Below are positions 11,331 to 22,920 of a stretch of DNA of 64,000 bases, piece after piece (position 1 is the stretch's first letter; the number at the start of each line of letters is the position of its first letter). The notes beneath the pieces are model-generated. The model had not been told where the DNA came from, did not search any database, and saw only the letters and a list, made by a program, of their open reading frames with translations. Location: NCBI GenBank assembly GCA_963682055.1, contig OY821750.1:5954501-6018500 (forward strand), in the 5' to 3' direction. This DNA is from Primula veris (Eukaryota; Streptophyta; Magnoliopsida; Ericales; Primulaceae). The position numbers and the translations under genes were made by a program.

Positions 11331-12504
11331 TATATCGAATTCCAATACTTGCTTCGTTTGCCAACACATTTTTCGGTTCAAAATCAGTTTTTAAAAGAGA
11401 ATATTAGTCTCATAGGTCACATTTTACAATATTTTTTAACTTGAGTTCCTGGAGCCGAAACTTTTTACTTGGGCCGAAACTTTTTTAAGTTTCCGTTAAA
11501 AATATAAAGAATAGGTTAAGAGTGTTTTTTAAGCTTAAAAAAAGATATTATAATCTACACGAGAAATATATCAAAGCTTTTTTAAAAAAAAATAGTTTTT
11601 GTTTGAATTATTAAGTAAAAAAAAATATTACGAAAAAAATATTATTTTTTTATCATTTGTAAGGTTAAATACACTAAAAAATCTTATGAGAGTGACCTAT
11701 AAAAAAAAATCTTATTGAAAGTCGGCCTATTACCAATGACTCAATGAGTCCATTTTAAAAATCTGTTTAAAACCCATATTTTAAAATTCTGAACTTCTTT
11801 AGTTTTTTTAGCCTGAAAATTTGATTTTCAGAAGTTAGATAATTTAACTGTCCAAACACTCGGGTTTTAAAAAATCAAAAATCTACAAATTCACTAAAAA
11901 AATATATGGTCAGACCAAACGGAGCCACAAAAGAGGTTACGACTGGAGAAAATTATTCCGAGGTATAAAAAACTGAATTTATTTAAGTTTTAGTCTAGTG
12001 GCTAATTTTAATTAAGTTTTAGTACATGCCCAATACAAAAACAATAATTTTCATATGTTTTTTATATTTTCACTTGTTTTTTAAAATACAAATTATTGAC
12101 TCATGTTAACATGTTTTATGTCTAAAATTAAGCTTTCGAGTTTAAATAAACTTCTATATTTAAAATATATATTATTGACTCGTATAAATACAATCTTTAA
12201 TGTTTCATTTGTTTTTTATGTTTTGGACTAAAACTTAAATAAGTTGAATTTTTTTGACCTACACTCAATAAAAGATCAAAAGCTCGATCGGCCAGAAAGT
12301 TATCTATGCGATTGGTCCCGTAATACCGAAAAGCAACAATAAATAAAACCTGATCTAGCAAACTTGGCTAAACTATTAGGGGTACTAATTTAGGGAGCGC
12401 TTGTCCCCGACAAAATTTCCAATTCATGCATGTGGAGATGTAATAACGTTTGTGACTATGGAGGCAATCTCCCATTAGGAAAGCTCGGTCTTCTTTGAGC
12501 AACA
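11331..12504. other. Gene-free AT-rich DNA
   Basis: No credible ORF. A stretch around 11510-11640 (AAGCTTAAAAAAAGATATTA and similar) resembles, in inverse orientation, AT-rich sequence at 9060-9270 inside the RPS10 intron, suggesting a short dispersed element. Confidence 0.5.
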
Positions 12505-13235
12505 TCTATGTAGTTCACCATTATCCGATTCGAACTCAAATTACTCAACGTAACATGGACATGGGGTTTATGCTTTTTAGCATTGGTTAAGTGGGCTTTT
12601 GTGCGAAGCCCATAATGGATAACTTAGAAGGGGAATTATTAAGTACCAAGGTCCGAGTTTGGATCTTTAATCGCTTCAACATAACATGACCCTGGTTTTT
12701 GGGCTTTTGTAGCATTGGTTAAGTTAGCGTTTTTTACCGGGATAACTTAGGACGGAATCCCATTGCTAAGTACCGAATCTAGATCTTTTATCGCTTCAAC
12801 GTAATATGGGCCTGGAGTTTTTTTGATTTTTTTTAGCATTAATTAAGTAGGTTTTGGTCTGGGCCTGTTATGGATATGGTAAGCGGGAATCCCATTGCTA
12901 AATACTGAGTCCGGTCGCTTCGGTGTCAACATGGGCTTGGTTTTTGGCCTTTTTTGCATCGGTTCAGTGGGCTTTTGTGATGTGCCCGTTATGGATAACT
13001 TAGGGCGAATTCCATTGCTAAGTACCGAGTCCGGATCTTTTATCGCTTCAACATACTGTAACATGGGCATGGATTTTTTTGGGCCTTTTTAATATTGGTT
13101 AAGTGGGCTTTATTGCTGGGCATGTAATGGATAACTTAGGGGGTTAATTGTCCAAAGAGCACCGATTCGGATCTTTTATCGCTTCAACTAACATGGACCT
13201 ATTTTTTGGGCTTTTGGGCTAGGTCCGTTATGGAT
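12505..13235. repeat. Minisatellite, about six degenerate units of 103-137 bp
   Basis: Each unit contains TTATGGATAACTTAGG, then a CCATTGCTAAGTACCGAGTC-like block, CGGATCTTTTATCGCTTCAA, ACATGGGCATGG or similar, and AGCATTGGTTAAGTGGGCTT. Unit boundaries at TTATG|GATA fall near 12620, 12741, 12872, 12993, 13130 and 13233. Units differ by 15-25%, so the array is old. Small ORFs in it are by-products of the repeat. Confidence 0.9.
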
Positions 13236-15914
13236 AACTTAGGGTGGGAATTGCGAACGAGTCTTATAACATAGTATAATATTTATATATAAATAAGAAT
13301 AATTGTTTCAAATCCGTTTAGAAACCACGGAAGCCGTAACCGGACGGATTAAATCGGTCCTTGATTGACCCCACCTAGTTGTTTTTGTTGTGTAAGCATA
13401 CTAGGCATCCTCATTGATCCTCTAAATTAGTCTCTTAAGTTATGTGCAAATGTGAAACAGGTGTCACATTGGTCCCTTAAATAATTCATCTAGCTAAATT
13501 AGCTAAGACCTTAGAATGCAAGCCAAAGTTAGTGTGAAGTTTGGTTAGTGACATGACAACTGAAAATTATTACAAGATATATTTATACATTATAAACTGT
13601 ATAATAATAACATGTACAAATAGTAAATCTAATTGAAGTATTCATTTTATGACAACTTTCAACTTTTCTCTATTTTTTTGCTTTTAGTAGGCCTAGTACT
13701 TCTGGCCATGGCAATGACTTTTTTTTCTCTTTATGTTCAAAAAAACAAAAGGTGAAAGAAACAATGTTTACTTTTACAAAAAAAAAAATTGGGATAAGAT
13801 TCTACTTTTTATTATTAAAAACGGTGACAATGCTTAAAATATACAATTAACCAAAACATATTATCAAAACATACATCACTTAAAAATTTATTCACAAAAC
13901 ATACAAGTACGCAATTACACATATTTATTAGAGTTGTATGTTTTAATAATAAAAGTTTTGTTTTATATCTTTTGGTAATTAGACTTTAAAAGTGGTATGC
14001 TTTGAATTTTCCGGGGTTTCGGACTCCATGTAGATGCACCCTGTTTGTTAAAGGAATAATTGTCTTTGGGCGCATTTAGAACAGTTGGTGGAGATTAAAG
14101 CTCTTGCACCACGTTACACGAACATTACTGCAAATAGATGACTTTGATTATCGAGACCAAAATTGTTGGCAACTGAAGCCGACCGAGCACAATGGTTGCA
14201 ATATTGGTGCCAGATGTACGCGCCTTGATGTGGTGTAGGATGTTCGAGTGATCATGAGCCTAGAAGGTGACATGCTAACTTGAAATTATGTTTTGAGAAA
14301 CGGATATAAAATTCAAAATAGTAAAACTAATGAGTCAGGCAACATGGAATTGGCCTAAAGTTTTGTCAGTGGCTCACCAAAAGAAGACTTAATGTTACTA
14401 GCAACAAGTCATATTGTTTGAGAACTTATGCTTTCTTATATGCTAATTTTCATGGTAATCAGTGAAAATTTTAGAGCGTTGCATTTAAACAAACAGTCTT
14501 GGAAACAAAAGATCAGTTACTTTTTGTAAAAAAATGTTTAGAGAAAAAGGGTTATATATACACTTTGAAACTTGATTTTTTTTGTTTAACAGAACATGGA
14601 CAATGACCTAGTTTTTATAAAGTAAAGCATGATCTCTCTATATAACGTCAACTTTAAGGTTTATAAGCTACTCCCACACTTCAATTTTCAGGGAGCAGTA
14701 CGTCGGGCTCATGAATGATCGATCCATAAGTTGATCTATATAAAATGATCGATCCATTGTATACGCGGCAAGTGTTTTTTATGTGGATGATACCGAGACT
14801 TGGAAAAGAAATGGGCGAATAAGGCATTCGCGAGGTTTCAGGTGACTGGAAAAGCTCAAATAACAGACAATATCGACTTTCTACTTTAGTTAATTTCTCT
14901 CTGAGACAAAACTAAGAGCGGATGACTTTTTTCGTACTTTGCTCTTTGCAGACGTCTTCTTTCATACTCTTGCTACAAACGATCATCGATTTAGAAATCA
15001 GACAACGTTGTTAAATTACTGAAACAATCGAGACAATTCTTTCTTACCAAAATTTATAGAAGCACAACCGGTTGTGCTACAACTCTATCATAACATTGAA
15101 GTATTTTATTTTACGAAATGACCATAGTAAATTTACAATCCACCGTCTTTTTTTAAATCTTCCAAAATTAAGTAAAACATTAGTCCTGAACCAAAGCTTG
15201 GAATTTTCCTCCAATGTTCCTTAGTTGCCTAGTGGAATCCAGCTCTGCCATTATTGTTCACCTTTTTTGTCACCAATAATTAACTAAAATGAATTTGTTG
15301 AGGTGAACGATCAGTACGGTAAGACAAATGCAAATTATTGAGGGTGCGTGACAACATCCTCACAATTTAAAAAATTATAATTTTTTTCAAACTTTCACAA
15401 TGTATTTTTATTAAAACACGTTAAAAACAATGATTTGATATCACTAATTTTTTTTTTATTTAATTTAATTTAACAGATGATGTAAATTTTAACACCTTAT
15501 ATATCATTTCTGATTTCGTCCGGGTCAGGAGCTACCCACAAATAAAAGTGACATGTGTAACGTGTTGAGATGAAAATATGATTTGGAATTTTCTATTCGT
15601 AAATATGCTCCTCCTAAGGATATGAATCCAAAATAACAATTTTCTTAATTGAATTATGCTTTTGCCAATTGCCACCTAAATATTCCGCCGGCTCATTAGC
15701 ACGTAACAAAAACGACTTTGTTTAGTGTTTCAAAATATTTCATATATCGTCGTTTTGAATTGCTTTGGAAACTGTTTTATTTAATTTCATTGATAAAAAG
15801 ATGAAAGTAGTCAGCTATTTCTTGCCTTAGAATTTAAAAACTTTGACCAATATTAATTACCCTCAACCCAGTTGACCATTCCACCAAGTATTTATCACAC
15901 ATGCACTTACCCAG
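13236..15914. other. Gene-free region
   Basis: About 2.7 kb of AT-rich DNA in which I see no gene, RNA gene or clear element on either strand. Confidence 0.55.
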
Positions 15915-16195
15915 CGGGTTGGTTGTGTTCGGTTCGGTTTGGTTCGATTCGATATTTGATAAAACCTAAACTGAGCAGATTTTTTGGTTTGATTTTTTTT
16001 AGTATTTTTATTTTTTGAACCGAACCGAACTGGTTTGTTTCGGTCCGGTTTCGGTTTTTTGGTTTTTCGGTTTTTTTTCCGTTTTATTTTTGTTTTTTCG
16101 GTTTTTCCGGTCCGGTTTTATTGTAAACCGAAACCGATCCGAAAAAGTTTCGGTTTTTCGGTTCGGTTCGATTTTTTTGTTTTTTCACTTGGTCC
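15915..16195. repeat. CGGTTT-rich degenerate repeat, copy 2
   Basis: Begins GGTTCGGTTTGGTTCGATTC and contains GTCCGGTTTCGG and AAACCGAAACCGATCCGAAA, the same motif set as 11040-11330. A frame of 88 codons through it is rich in Phe/Val/Arg because of the repeat and is not taken as a gene. Confidence 0.6.
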
Positions 16196-16999
16196 TACGT
16201 GCACCGACGCACATTATGCTGCTAATTAACATTTCGTCCACTAAGTTTGAAAAAAATATCAAACTAGTCTCCACGTTGTAAATTTTTAAACTTTTCATGT
16301 GTAGTCATAGACATACAACTAACTTCAATAGATTTTACAAAGACAAAAGGTCATCTGGTTGGAAAACCATGTTTTTTTCATACTTGAAACAACATGTATT
16401 ATTATTAAGAACAAAAGCCGATTATATCTTATTTCAAAAAAAAAAAAAAGCCGATTATATTGATGTTTAGATAGAATATTTTTCTGAGCAATTTTTCTTT
16501 AGCTTCTCTCTAAAAATATCGTCTTCTATTTATTTATATTTTTCTTTGATTTCCAAGTGTCATTCCCGTTGCTCTTCATTATCTCAACAAACAAGCTAAT
16601 TAACCCATATATATATTGAGCAAAATTTTAACATGGTTTATAGTCAGTATATGGCTTAACTACATGGAAGTTAGTATAAGTATGCAATTTTCCAATCCAG
16701 AAATCTTATCCATCAATGTATTAATACAGTTACCAAATAATTCGTTCCAAAACCGATGCACATATATTGCACATGATTTGACCACCAATCATACGTGATT
16801 GAACTACATATGCTTCCTCATCCGGTGATAAGTTGTAGAGTAACGTATTTAACTCGACATATCAATGCTCTTGATGTTAACGATCATTCAACTTAGAAAC
16901 CAATGCCGTAGATTATTTAAACAATGCAACCCAAAAGGAATACACAGAAAGTACGAGGATTGAAATTTTATCAAAACTGTGGGACCATTGGTGTTATTA
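16196..16999. other. Gene-free DNA upstream of the foldback element
   Basis: AT-rich, no supported gene. Contains a poly(A) run at about 16436-16448 flanked by the short duplication AGCCGATTATAT, possibly a retroposon scar. Confidence 0.4.
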
Positions 17000-17762
17000 G
17001 GTGAAAAAATAGGTTTAGTTACCATAATTACCGTACATTAACAAAATGGGAATAAAACTACTGACATTAATAATTGAGGCACCGAACTATATATTTTTTT
17101 CTAAAATGGGGGCCTCCGTCAATTTAATTGGACGGAAATTAAGTTTAAATTATATTTCAGTCCCAAATTTTATAAAACATATGAACTTAACCCGAAAAGT
17201 TTATAAATTTATATTTTTAACATATGCATTAACAAATAATGACATATACATGCTCATACGTATACATAAAATAATAAAAAAATATATAAAAAAAACATAA
17301 TTTATAAATAAATATATAAACATAACGTTTTATAAAAAAAATTAACATTTTTTTAATATTTTTTAAAAGGTATGCACTTTTTGAAGTGCTTTTTTTTAAA
17401 AAAAAAATAATTAACCTTTTTTATATATATATATTTTTTAAATATATATTTTTTATTCAAAAAAAATTGATTTTTTCTATATCGTTATATATATATATAT
17501 ATATATATATAAATTGTGTTTTTTTTATGCATATGTATGAGTATATATATGTAAATATTTGTTTATGAGTATGCTAAAAATGTAAAATTATAAACTTTTC
17601 GGGTTAAATTCATATGTTTTATAAAATTTGAGACTGAAATGTAATTTAAACTTAACTTCTGTGCAATTAAATTGCCGAAGGTTTCGAATTTAGAAAAAAA
17701 TATATATTTCGGTGACTCAATTGTTAATGTCAGTAGTTTTATCACTGAACCTATTTTTTATA
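17000..17762. mobile_element. Foldback / large inverted-repeat element, 763 bp, 8-bp target duplication
   Basis: Left arm (about 17003-17240) and right arm (about 17560-17760) are inverted copies roughly 80-85% identical over more than 200 bp; shared blocks include TAAAACTACTGACATTAA, AATTTTATAAAACATATGAA and TTAACCCGAAAAGTTTATAA. The loop is T-rich with a (TA)n run. TGTTATTA stands on both sides (16992-16999 and 17763-17770), an 8-bp target-site duplication as made by hAT elements. No transposase, so non-autonomous. Two short ORFs in it are the two arms read on opposite strands. It ends about 205 bases before the ATG of the gene at 17968. Confidence 0.85.
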
Positions 17763-17813
17763 TGTTATTATTTATAACCAAGTATATAGTGTATAATGTA
17801 TATAAATACAGAC

Positions 17814-17817
<4 letters not shown>

Positions 17818-17859
<42 letters not shown>
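17818..17859. repeat. (TA)n microsatellite in the promoter of the heavy-metal-domain gene
   Basis: Uninterrupted TA dinucleotides, about 21 repeats, about 110 bases before the ATG at 17968. They may supply or obscure the TATA element. Confidence 0.9.
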
Positions 17860-17862
<3 letters not shown>

Positions 17863-17967
17863 ATATTTGCCTAGTAGATATCTCCGGTTTCTCTAAGCAG
17901 AATATTTTTTCATTGTTCATTGAAAATATTCTTCCAAATTGTGCTCTAACAACTAAATCCATACTAA

Positions 17968-19790
17968 ATGAAGGTTAGATATCTCACTTTGAGGGGTTTT
18001 TTTTTTCGTTTGTTGACATGTCAAAAGAAATGATACTCGAGCAGGGTTTATTAATCCATTTCTTAGCAGTGTTTTAAAAGCAAAAACTTAGCTAAAAGAG
18101 CTACTCTTATAGCGTTAAAAGCGTAATGGCCTAAAAAGGGAAAATCGAGCTTTTTAAGCTATGAATCAAGTTTTTATCGAGGTTTTCGCCGACTTTTTAA
18201 AACAGATATAGACGCATATATACCTAGTGTTGGTTTGTTTTGAGATGCTTATGTTTAAGAATCTTTTGCTATTTGGGTATTTGCAGAAAATCGTATTGAA
18301 ATTGGATTTGCATGATGACAAGAACAAGCAAAAAGCTATGAAGGCAGCCTCTGGTCTCTCGGGTACAATATATAACTAAACTCTCTTTTTCTCTCAACTG
18401 TGAAATAAATCGAACGCTATAACCGAACAAAAGAAGAACTCAAATAAACATTTTGTGTGCGTTTTACACTTCACTGAAGACTGAAGTTGTAGTTAAAATA
18501 ATCATTGTTTTCAAAAAAGTGCGCTTCCTAGTAAAAGAACTCGATTCTAAACTCGATACAAAGCTTAAAAAGCTCGTTTTTCTGCTTTTAACGCTCTTAG
18601 TGCGTAGCTCTTGCAAAAACGCTTTAGCTATGATTTCGATTTCTAAAACACGGAGTTAAATAATTAATCAGTAATGTAGGAAACACTGCCTAATTAAGTA
18701 TTGTCGTGGTCTGATCTATGAGCAAGTAACTGTCGGCGCCTCGGCTAATAGTAGAGGCTGAGCCAGGCCTTAAACAGGCAGGTATTTTTAATTATTTACA
18801 AAAGAAAAATTTCTACTGCCGCTCACCGGTAATATGGGATGATTCTTTTCAGTAGTATTAGCTTTTATGAAATATACTTATAGGGAACGACAGAAATCTG
18901 TTCGAAACCAGTAAGTTTTTAAAAAAATGAAATTTCTGCTATAATTGGTTAGAACAAAAAGTACATCATGCTAGAGTCATAGTATGCGAGTCGAAACATT
19001 ATTTGGTTGTTTGCACCATATAGATCTTAAAAGGAATTCTTAAATTAAGAAAACTATCATCAATATCGCAACATGCCAAACAGAGCCGGCAGCCTGAACC
19101 CATTTGGACTCCCCTTGATACAGCCAATAAAACAAAAAAGAACGTAAAAAAATGATTTTGATTTTCTTAAATATTTTTTCCTTACTTGATAATGCTGCAG
19201 GGGTTGAATCAATATCCATGGATATGAAGGAAAAGAAACTGACAGTAACAGGCGATATCGACCCTGTGAAAATAGTTGCAAAGCTAAGGAAGCTTTGTCC
19301 GACCGAGATACTCACTGTTGGGCCTGCACTAGAGCCCAAGAAGGAAGAGTTGAAAAAACCCGAGCCCAAAAAAGATGACCTCAAAAAACCCGAGCCTCCA
19401 AAACAAGATCCGAAAAAAGACTCGAACAACAACAACAACAATAATAATCAGAACGCAAAGCCACAACAACAACCTCAACAACAACAGCCTAAGGCTCAGG
19501 CCCAACCTCAGGCTCAGGCCCAACCTCAGGCCCAGCCAAAAGCCCAACCACAGGCCCAACCCCAAGCCCATGCAATGACCCATTCACATGCTCATGCTCA
19601 GGCCCAATACCCACTGGTTCCGATGCAGTATTATCAACACCAGACCCATTATCCTCCTCAACAACCAATGCAAGCGTATTATCACCCACAGCCACATTAC
19701 TATCCACCGCCTCCACCAATGCCCTCGTACTATAACAACAACCATTATAGAAGTGCAGAAGAGGACCCTAATTCTTGTACAATTTGTTAA
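17968..19790 (+). CDS. Heavy-metal-associated isoprenylated plant protein (HIPP/HPP family), three exons
   Basis: Exons 17968-17973 (ATGAAG), 18287-18362 and 19201-19790; both introns are GT-AG and the phases join exactly to give 223 residues. Residues 1 to about 65 form an HMA ferredoxin-like domain ([35 protein letters not shown]). The usual metal-binding CxxC in loop 1 is absent, as in the HPP-like subgroup. Next come a Lys/Pro/Glu linker, an Asn tract, a Gln/Pro/Ala repeat region with a His-rich patch, and a Pro/Tyr-rich tail. The protein ends CTIC, a CaaX isoprenylation signal that would tether it to membranes. The tiny first exon is typical of the family and fixes the start. Likely roles are metal or protein binding at membranes; the exact partner is unknown. 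Intact. Confidence 0.92.
18068..18205 (-). repeat. Short interspersed element family X, copy 1 (intron 1 of the HIPP gene)
   Basis: Read on the minus strand it matches the copies at 18510-18655 and 38262-38431: shared blocks include ACTTGATTCAAAGCTTAAAA-like, TTTCTGCTTTT-like, GCTCTT and TAGCTAAG. About 140 bp, no coding capacity. Family not recognised; likely a MITE or SINE-like element. Confidence 0.7.
18510..18655 (+). repeat. Short interspersed element family X, copy 2 (intron 2 of the HIPP gene)
   Basis: Carries CTCGATACAAAGCTTAAAA, AGCTCGTTTTTCTGCTTTTA, TAGCTCTTGCAAAAACG and TTAGCTATGATTTCG. It is opposite in orientation to copy 1, so the unspliced transcript of this gene contains a complementary pair about 300 bases apart. 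Confidence 0.7.
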
Positions 19791-19835
19791 TTTTCCGGTT
19801 TCATGATAATCAAGGTTATTTTTTGTCGTATGGAG

Positions 19836-19885
19836 GTGTTTGGTGATATTAGCCGAGGAAGTGTTTGGTGATATTAGCCGAGGAA
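19836..19885 (+). repeat. Perfect 25-bp tandem duplication downstream of the HIPP gene
   Basis: GTGTTTGGTGATATTAGCCG plus AGGAA occurs twice without a gap, 46 bases after the stop codon, in the probable 3' untranslated region. Confidence 0.95.
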
Positions 19886-20603
19886 ATAATTAGTTAGTGA
19901 TCAACTAGGGGTTCACATAACCCCCCTAATTATATAAAATTTACATGTTTCAATGTTTTTGAAGACAATTTTTTCATTTAGTTATAATAGTATGGCTCTT
20001 CATAAGAAAATAACATTACGCTGCTTTCCTGAAGCACCTGTTGCAGGTTGCCTGCTGACTAGGTATTAGATCTCTTATTAAGATAGAAGAATGGGAAGAA
20101 AAATATGTAATCTTAGAGTCACTAGGGTAATAAAAACTCAGCAAAGAGATTTTGTGTATACAATATTCATTCATTTATGAGTTTAAGTATGCAAGTTTCT
20201 TTTATTATCTGGTTACTTATCCAAATCGCAAAGAGAAATAAAGGGGTCATATAGGGTTGCACATTAGTGAAATAAATTTGAATAGACTAATTCGAAGGTA
20301 CTGATTTCAACCAATAATAACTGTTGAAAGAAAGATAGTGAGTTTCGATTGCAACTGTTTAGGCCATTTCAGATGTGAATACAGGAGGCGAATTTGGTTT
20401 GGTATACTACAATTAGGTAAATACAGTTTGACCAATTTTATTTCCATACTCTACAATGTAGCCAAGTTTCTTGCATTGCAAGTCTTGAAGAGGGATTCCG
20501 GTACCATGCAAGTCGCAACCAATATATAAAACATGATGAAATTCGATGCTTATTATTAGCCTATAACCTATTGTTTCCATACATTACAATGTAGCTAAGC
20601 TTA

Positions 20604-20827
20604 GGGTGTGTTTGTTTGATGGACTAATGCACTTGGATTGTATTGCAAATGCTGTGGGACCATCTAGTCCTACGTTTGTTTTGCACTGGGGTGTAGTACT
20701 AGTAGTTCAGGTGGACTTCAAATGCTCCTAAAATCCATCTTTTGCAATACCATATACAGCTAGTATTAGAAATAGTCCGGGTGTATTTGTAATCCCATCA
20801 AAAATAGTACCGCAACCAAACGAGGCC
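20604..20827. mobile_element. Tourist-like MITE (PIF/Harbinger), 224 bp
   Basis: Flanked by TTA on both sides (20601-20603, 20828-20830). Ends are GGGTGTGTTTGTTTGATGG on the left and, read inward from the right, GGCCTCGTTTGGTTGCGG, an imperfect inverted repeat of the Tourist type. Internal sequence has further self-complementary blocks (TTGCAAATGCT, TTTGCAATACC). No ORF. Confidence 0.65.
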
Positions 20828-20830
20828 TTA

Positions 20831-21814
20831 GTGTTTTATTGACCTTGTTGTCTCATGAAGTGTTACGTTAATTAGTCCTATAGTGACAGGTTCGAGATAA
20901 GCTCATATATTCTAAAACATCAAAGGGCAAACAGAAAATGCTTGCTGATTTCTTTAAATTATCTCTAAGGTTGAATTGACCGGCTCACGATTTTTAACGA
21001 GTCTAATTGGCCTGTTTGGTCATTTCTTGGTGTCTTCATCAGCAGGTTGTCGTATAGTTTCCGGTCATAATATTATTTGTACGCAAGCTTACAGAGCCTT
21101 CTACGTTAATCATAATTGCGCACAGAATCAACATTCCTTAAATGTCATTATTTTATTATGTAGCGTGTATTTTGAGCGAAATAACTTTTTGTCCGGTTTT
21201 GGGTGATAAATTATGACTAGTTTTTATACCAGCATTTCCGAATCATACCATGTTTAATTTGTACTTGGTAAATACAGTGAAGACAGCTACTGCAAACAAA
21301 TAATTCATGGTTGAACAAGTCTGAGACACTTTGGTACATTTCCTCAATATGCCGGGTAACAAAAATATGAACCTCCTAAATGAATTTTCAGACCTATGGA
21401 ACAATCAACAATTCAGAGTTCTGGATAAGTTGGGGTAAAATATCTTTTATAATCACTCCATTATGTTAACTTTTTAAGTATTACTTATATATCAGCATAT
21501 ACAAAATCATGTTATGTTATTACACTAACAATATATAATTTTGAGAGGCCTTGCTAAAAAAAATATTTAAGAGCTTGTCAGAATACCGTATATACAAATT
21601 ATTATGAAAAACACTAATAAAAAACATTTTAAAATTGTGGGGTTACCGTGACATCGTTTGACAACATCACATGGCTTCGACTCCATATATAGTTGTCCAA
21701 TGAATACACATCTCACTATCAAAATTAAAGGAAGGGTGCAAGTTATAATCATCAGTAAGATTATCTAAAATTAAAGGAAGGGTACATATATATCCTTCAA
21801 AAGGAGTCGGGACC
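20831..21814. other. Gene-free DNA
   Basis: No supported gene. A 76-codon plus-strand frame at 20976-21206 lacks any recognisable feature. Confidence 0.5.
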
Positions 21815-22920
21815 TTAATACTTTACCTTTTTTTCCTTTTTCTTCTTTTTTTTTTTTGCTTTTTTTTTATCCGACTTAGAAAGCTCACCAGTACTACTGG
21901 CTACATCCACATTTCCTTTACCAGAGGATACCTTATCTATACTCTTAATAGGGTCTATAACACTTTGCTTAGGCTCAAATGGCCTAGCATCTTTTGACAG
22001 ACTATATAGCATGCACAACCTATCTTGTTAGAACTTGCACACCATTTCTCTTGGATCATTTTCATAAGTAATGCTGTAATATCATTCAAAGTGTCATGAA
22101 ATTCACCAATACTATCGAATGAATTTTAAACATAATCTCATTATTAATTCTATATATTAGTACCCGCCATTTGAAGTTCTAAATCTGGTGGTATTTTCAT
22201 TTTTCACCACTTTTCCAGAAACATGTGCCATAGATGACGACTGACGAGCTATTGCTATTCAAATCCGAACCGTTATCTCTAATCTTTACACAAAGCTTTT
22301 CTTTAGCCACCACAACTGAACCTAACAAATCAGAATTTGATTTGCTATATATCATCAATATCAACTATCTCTTTACGAGGTCGTCGAGTTAAAATGTCCT
22401 CAATTTTCTCTGATTTTCGCCTTTACCACACAGACTGGCTTAATATGGACTTTCTTGTTCTACATTTGAGACCAAATTTTCATTCAACCCTGTGAAAGAC
22501 AGGCTGGTTAGTAATATTAGGTTTGAACTCAATATTAGTTCTTCTACTCTCTACTTGATTATTGTAAGCACCACAAATTACAATACTTTAGCGAGTTTTC
22601 ATACTCAACTAGTTGTCAGAACCCAATGCCAAAGGATTGACCAATTCAAATGTGATCTATTTTAGTTTCTACAGATCCAATTCCACGTAAACTCTAGCAT
22701 AGAATGGGCGTGCATGAGTTATAGTGGGTACGTCTGCTCTTAAAAACTTTCCTATAGATTGTGTAATTGCTTTCATATAAGAGAGATAACAAAAAATCTA
22801 TAAGGAAAAAAGTGGTAATATCATACTGGAACTATAGCGTACTCTGCTGTTAATGAAATATCAAGCATCCATTTAAAAATACGAAATGCTGCTCCTTCTA
22901 TAAGTTTAATCCTTCGAAGC
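21815..22920 (-). pseudogene. LINE ORF1 (DUF4283 / gag-like) remnant
   Basis: On the minus strand, broken frames between about 22910 and 22640 encode the DUF4283 pattern of plant LINE ORF1 proteins: FRIFKWMLD, a YAIVPV block, an IGKFLRAD block and ARVYVELDL. A zinc-knuckle-like piece follows near 22590. The 68-codon frame at 22018-21815 ends in a long Lys-rich tail and may be the C-terminus. Several stops and frameshifts make it a relic. No matching ORF2 lies beside it, so it is a separate element from the one at 3.6-5.2 kb. Confidence 0.6.

Noticed and set aside
17046..17745. Two similar ORFs on opposite strands, suggesting a gene pair
   Set aside because: They are the two arms of the foldback element.
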